In this document: one piece after another, positions 30,628 to 32,832 of the stretch
Layout: every line of letters starts with the position of its first letter
How positions within the stretch are numbered: the stretch's first letter is position 1
Assembly: GCA_947476285.1 (NCBI GenBank)
Contig: CANJPU010000058.1
Coordinates: 1 to 32,832, forward strand
From: Comamonadaceae bacterium
GTDB taxonomy: Bacteria; Pseudomonadota; Gammaproteobacteria; Burkholderiales; Burkholderiaceae_C
DNA: 32,832 bases
Direction: 5' to 3'
Notes under the pieces: model-generated
Seen by the model: the letters and a program-made list of their open reading frames with translations, nothing else
The model's database searches: none
Told to the model about the DNA's origin: nothing
Made by a program: the position numbers and the translations under genes

Positions 30628-32307
30628 TCATTCTTCCAGCTCCACCCCATAAGTGGCACGCGCGTATTCCCGAGTGATCTTCCCGTCCAGCACATCCTCG
30701 ATCACCATGCGCCGGTCCCGTTCGGCCGGATTGCCGTAGCCGGCGGCGCCGGGTTGCACGAAAGTCAACACATCGCCTTCTTTGACCCGCATGTCCACCA
30801 TGCTTTTCAAGGGTAGCTCGGCCTCTACGCCGCCCGAAGTGAGCGTGACGCGGCTGCGGGTGCCATCATGTCCGCCCGCCAGCCCCTTGGGCAGCGATGT
30901 CACGCGGCAGTTTCGAACGATGATCATGCCGTCGCACAGGAACCTGTATTTGCGGTAGATAGACAGCGCGCCTCGGTACTTGCCTGCACCGCCGGTGTCG
31001 GGCACGAAGCCGGTGCCCTCCAGCATGACGGGCGAGACCTGCTCCAGCATTTCAGCCGACACACTGCGAAACAGACCGCCCAGCGCCATTGGCACCACGC
31101 CTTCCACACCGTCCTGATGGGGCCGGGCGCCCCAGCCACTGGCAAACACATCGCGGGTGTTCATCTTGCGTGCACCCTCGCGCTTGTCGGGCTGGAACAG
31201 CAAGGTGTTGACGCCTCCATCGCCACCGGCAAACACCTTGCCTGGCGCAGCCTGAGCCATGGCCGCGTAGATCAGGTCGATGATGCGCCACATGACCATG
31301 CCGCGCGCGCCGACCGCAGCAGGAAACAGCGGATGCAATATGCTGCCCGGCGGTGCAGTGACGCTGATGGGGCGCAGCAAGCCTGCGTTGATGGGCGCAT
31401 GGCCCGCAAAGACCGAGATCAGCGAAATGTAGGCGCAGGCGGCAGAGAGGTTGAAGGGCACATTGATTGCGATCTTGACTTGCTGCGCGCTGCCAGAGAA
31501 ATCGACTTCGACCGACTCGCCCCGTATGCGCACAGTGGCCTTCAGTGCAATGCCTGCGCCGCCCAGGCCGTCGTCTTCGAAAAATTCCTCAGCGCTGTAG
31601 TCGCCATCGGGTACGGCGGCAATGCCTTTGCGGATCATCGATTCGCTGTAGATGCGAAGCTGCTCATTGCACTGGCGAACTGTGGCCAGGCCATACTTGG
31701 CCAGCAATCTCTGAAAGCCTTGCACCCCGCGCTGGCAGGCCGCCGCCTGGGCCTGCAGGTCGCCCACCACTTCGTCGGGTGTGCGCACGTTGGACTCGAT
31801 GATCTGAAACACCGTGACTTCGGGCTCGCCGGCACGATAGAGCAGCACCGTGGGCAGACGCAGGCCTTCCTCGTAGATTTCTGTGCAGCGGATGCCGGTG
31901 CCACCGGGAAAGCGCCCGCCGATGTCGGAGTGGTGAAGCACCGTGACCACATAGCCCGCCACCTCCTCCTGCCAGAAGATGGGGGAGACCAAAATCAGAT
32001 CGGGCAGGTGCGATGCACCGCCATACGGATCGTTGGAGACGACGATGTCACCGGGCACCAGCTTGCCCCGAAACTTCGCCAGCACCAGCGGCATCACGCC
32101 AGTGACATAGCCAATCTGCAGACCGATGGCAAAACCCTGCGCGAGAATGCGGCCCTCTTCGTCGACGATGCTGGTGGAGAAATCTCCGGTCTGCGCAGCC
32201 AGGGAGCGGGCGGTGCGCTTGAGGGTAATGCCCATTTCCTCGCCGATCGAGATCAGCTCATTCTTCATCACTTCGATCAGAATCGGGTCCAGTTCCTGCA
32301 TGCTCAT
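30628..32307 (-). CDS. hyuB: Hydantoinase B/oxoprolinase-family subunit (HyuB)
   Basis: This is a 559-residue HyuB-type subunit. It starts LDPILIEVMKNELISIGEEMG, then has DFSTSIVDEEGRILAQ and VVSNDPYGGASHLPD, and ends in a small domain with VQPGAAGYGNP. With HyuA it forms ATP-dependent enzymes that open hydantoin or 5-oxoproline rings, or related acetone/acetophenone carboxylases. The substrate is not readable here. The M codon two positions in is an equally good start. It lies 6 bp after the hyuA stop and is followed by Bug, TauD and CoA-transferase genes in one operon. Confidence 0.9.
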   Translation of the reverse strand: MSMQELDPILIEVMKNELISIGEEMGITLKRTARSLAAQTGDFSTSIVDEEGRILAQGFAIGLQIGYVTGVMPLVLAKFRGKLVPGDIVVSNDPYGGASHLPDLILVSPIFWQEEVAGYVVTVLHHSDIGGRFPGGTGIRCTEIYEEGLRLPTVLLYRAGEPEVTVFQIIESNVRTPDEVVGDLQAQAAACQRGVQGFQRLLAKYGLATVRQCNEQLRIYSESMIRKGIAAVPDGDYSAEEFFEDDGLGGAGIALKATVRIRGESVEVDFSGSAQQVKIAINVPFNLSAACAYISLISVFAGHAPINAGLLRPISVTAPPGSILHPLFPAAVGARGMVMWRIIDLIYAAMAQAAPGKVFAGGDGGVNTLLFQPDKREGARKMNTRDVFASGWGARPHQDGVEGVVPMALGGLFRSVSAEMLEQVSPVMLEGTGFVPDTGGAGKYRGALSIYRKYRFLCDGMIIVRNCRVTSLPKGLAGGHDGTRSRVTLTSGGVEAELPLKSMVDMRVKEGDVLTFVQPGAAGYGNPAERDRRMVIEDVLDGKITREYARATYGVELEE

Positions 32308-32313
32308 CTCCGG

Positions 32314-32832
32314 TCAGCTCGCGCCGTCTTGCATGCGCAGCACGATGTTGCCCAGCTTGTCTAGTTGTGCTTGCCAGTTGGGTGGCACCACGATGGTGGT
32401 GTCGAATTCGTCGAACACCACCGGGCCTTGCACCGGCTCGGTGAGGCCTTCGCGTGTCAGCACCCGCGCGCTTTGCAGGCCCACTTGCGCACCGAAGTAC
32501 ACATCGCGCCGGCCACCGCTGCCAGCGCTCGCCTGGGCACGTGTCGCGTGGAAATCATCCGCCAGCGACTTGAGCTGCAAGTCAGTGGCGACAGCCACGG
32601 CGCGGATGCGCACATTGGCAATGCACACCGGCTCATGCTCGCGGCGGTAGCCATAGCTGCGCTCGTGCTCGGCGTGGAAAGCCTCGGTCATGCCCTTTGC
32701 GAAGTTGGAAAAATCGATGCCGTCTGGCAAGGGCATGGCCATCTCGGATGATTGCCCTTCGTAGCGCAAATCGACCAGGCGCTGCAGTTGCCAGTCGCTG
32801 GCCTTCATGTCCTTGCTGGCGATCTCGGCGAG
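32314..32832 (-). CDS. hyuA: Hydantoinase A/oxoprolinase-family subunit (HyuA), C-terminal part
   Basis: These 172 residues are the C-terminal domain of HyuA and run off the right window edge. Typical features are FHAEHERSYGYRREHEPVCIANVRIRAV, VYFGAQ, GPVVFDEFDTTIVVPPNWQ and a C-terminal RMQDGAS. The ATP-binding ASKHA-type part lies outside the window. It is the most upstream visible gene of the minus-strand operon, 6 bp before hyuB, so the operon promoter is also outside. Confidence 0.88.
   Translation of the reverse strand, partial: LAEIASKDMKASDWQLQRLVDLRYEGQSSEMAMPLPDGIDFSNFAKGMTEAFHAEHERSYGYRREHEPVCIANVRIRAVAVATDLQLKSLADDFHATRAQASAGSGGRRDVYFGAQVGLQSARVLTREGLTEPVQGPVVFDEFDTTIVVPPNWQAQLDKLGNIVLRMQDGAS

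Noticed and set aside
30868..32364. A 498-codon open frame on the plus strand
   Set aside because: It is antisense to hyuB, has no recognisable domains and no ribosome site, while hyuB has clear motifs throughout.
1..32832. CRISPR arrays, tRNA and rRNA genes
   Set aside because: No regularly spaced repeats, cloverleaf-like or rRNA-like sequences were noticed; the window is almost wholly protein-coding apart from the two scars.

Overview
The window reads as chromosomal accessory and catabolic DNA from a Burkholderiales-type betaproteobacterium (Comamonadaceae or Alcaligenaceae). This is inferred from the GC-rich codon use, the four Bug/TctC periplasmic receptors, the TauD, AtuA and CaiB families, and the near absence of intergenic DNA. 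No rRNA or tRNA genes and no CRISPR arrays were seen.

Region by region. (1) 1-1847 is a scar. It holds the right end of an IS3-family element, a decayed HsdS/RhuM chimera cut by that IS, and a 5'-truncated AlbA_2/Schlafen-type ATP-binding gene, all pointing to a destroyed type I restriction locus. (2) 1984-12276 (+) is a long operon of eleven genes, most joined by ATGA-type overlaps: TauD dioxygenase, IPNS-like oxygenase, PanE-like reductase, SDR, Bug receptor, PuuE-like deacetylase, MmgE/PrpD, second PuuE-like deacetylase, isochorismatase-type hydrolase, DUF4387 and AtuA (DUF1446). It looks like one uncharacterised catabolic pathway, plausibly for a ring or amide compound. (3) 12269-13249 (-) is an aldo/keto reductase, divergent from PrpF and crotonase genes at 13486-15489 (+). 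(4) 15493-21067 (-) is a coenzyme B12-dependent mutase operon, glmS-glmE-glmL, followed by a pair of acyl-CoA dehydrogenases. Upstream are an IclR regulator, a Bug receptor and a thiolase, all on the minus strand. (5) 24409-26501 is a gene-poor scar with a small CTAG-flanked inverted-repeat element, a badly decayed IS3 copy and a Fic-like fragment. (6) 26502-32832 (-) is an operon reading hyuA (cut by the window end), hyuB, Bug, TauD, CaiB/BaiF CoA-transferase, Bug.

How the parts may work together. Bug receptors suggest uptake or sensing of small carboxylates. Oxygenases, deacetylase-fold amidohydrolases, the isochorismatase-type hydrolase and hydantoinase subunits suggest oxidation and opening of N-containing rings or amides. 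The CoA-transferase, acyl-CoA dehydrogenases, crotonase and thiolase would then take carboxylates through CoA chemistry. None of the substrates can be read from the sequence alone.

Two signals stand out. First, the GlmE-like catalytic subunit keeps the three carboxylate-binding arginines of glutamate mutase (R66, R100, R149) but has lost the residues that hold the substrate amino group (the E171 and Y177 positions). No methylaspartate ammonia-lyase is present, so this may be a mutase for a non-amino dicarboxylate. Second, the mutase operon and the neighbouring Bug gene each have a TTGACA-18-bp promoter, with TATCAT or TAATAT as the -10, followed by the same operator-like motif. This suggests a small regulon of the IclR protein encoded between them.
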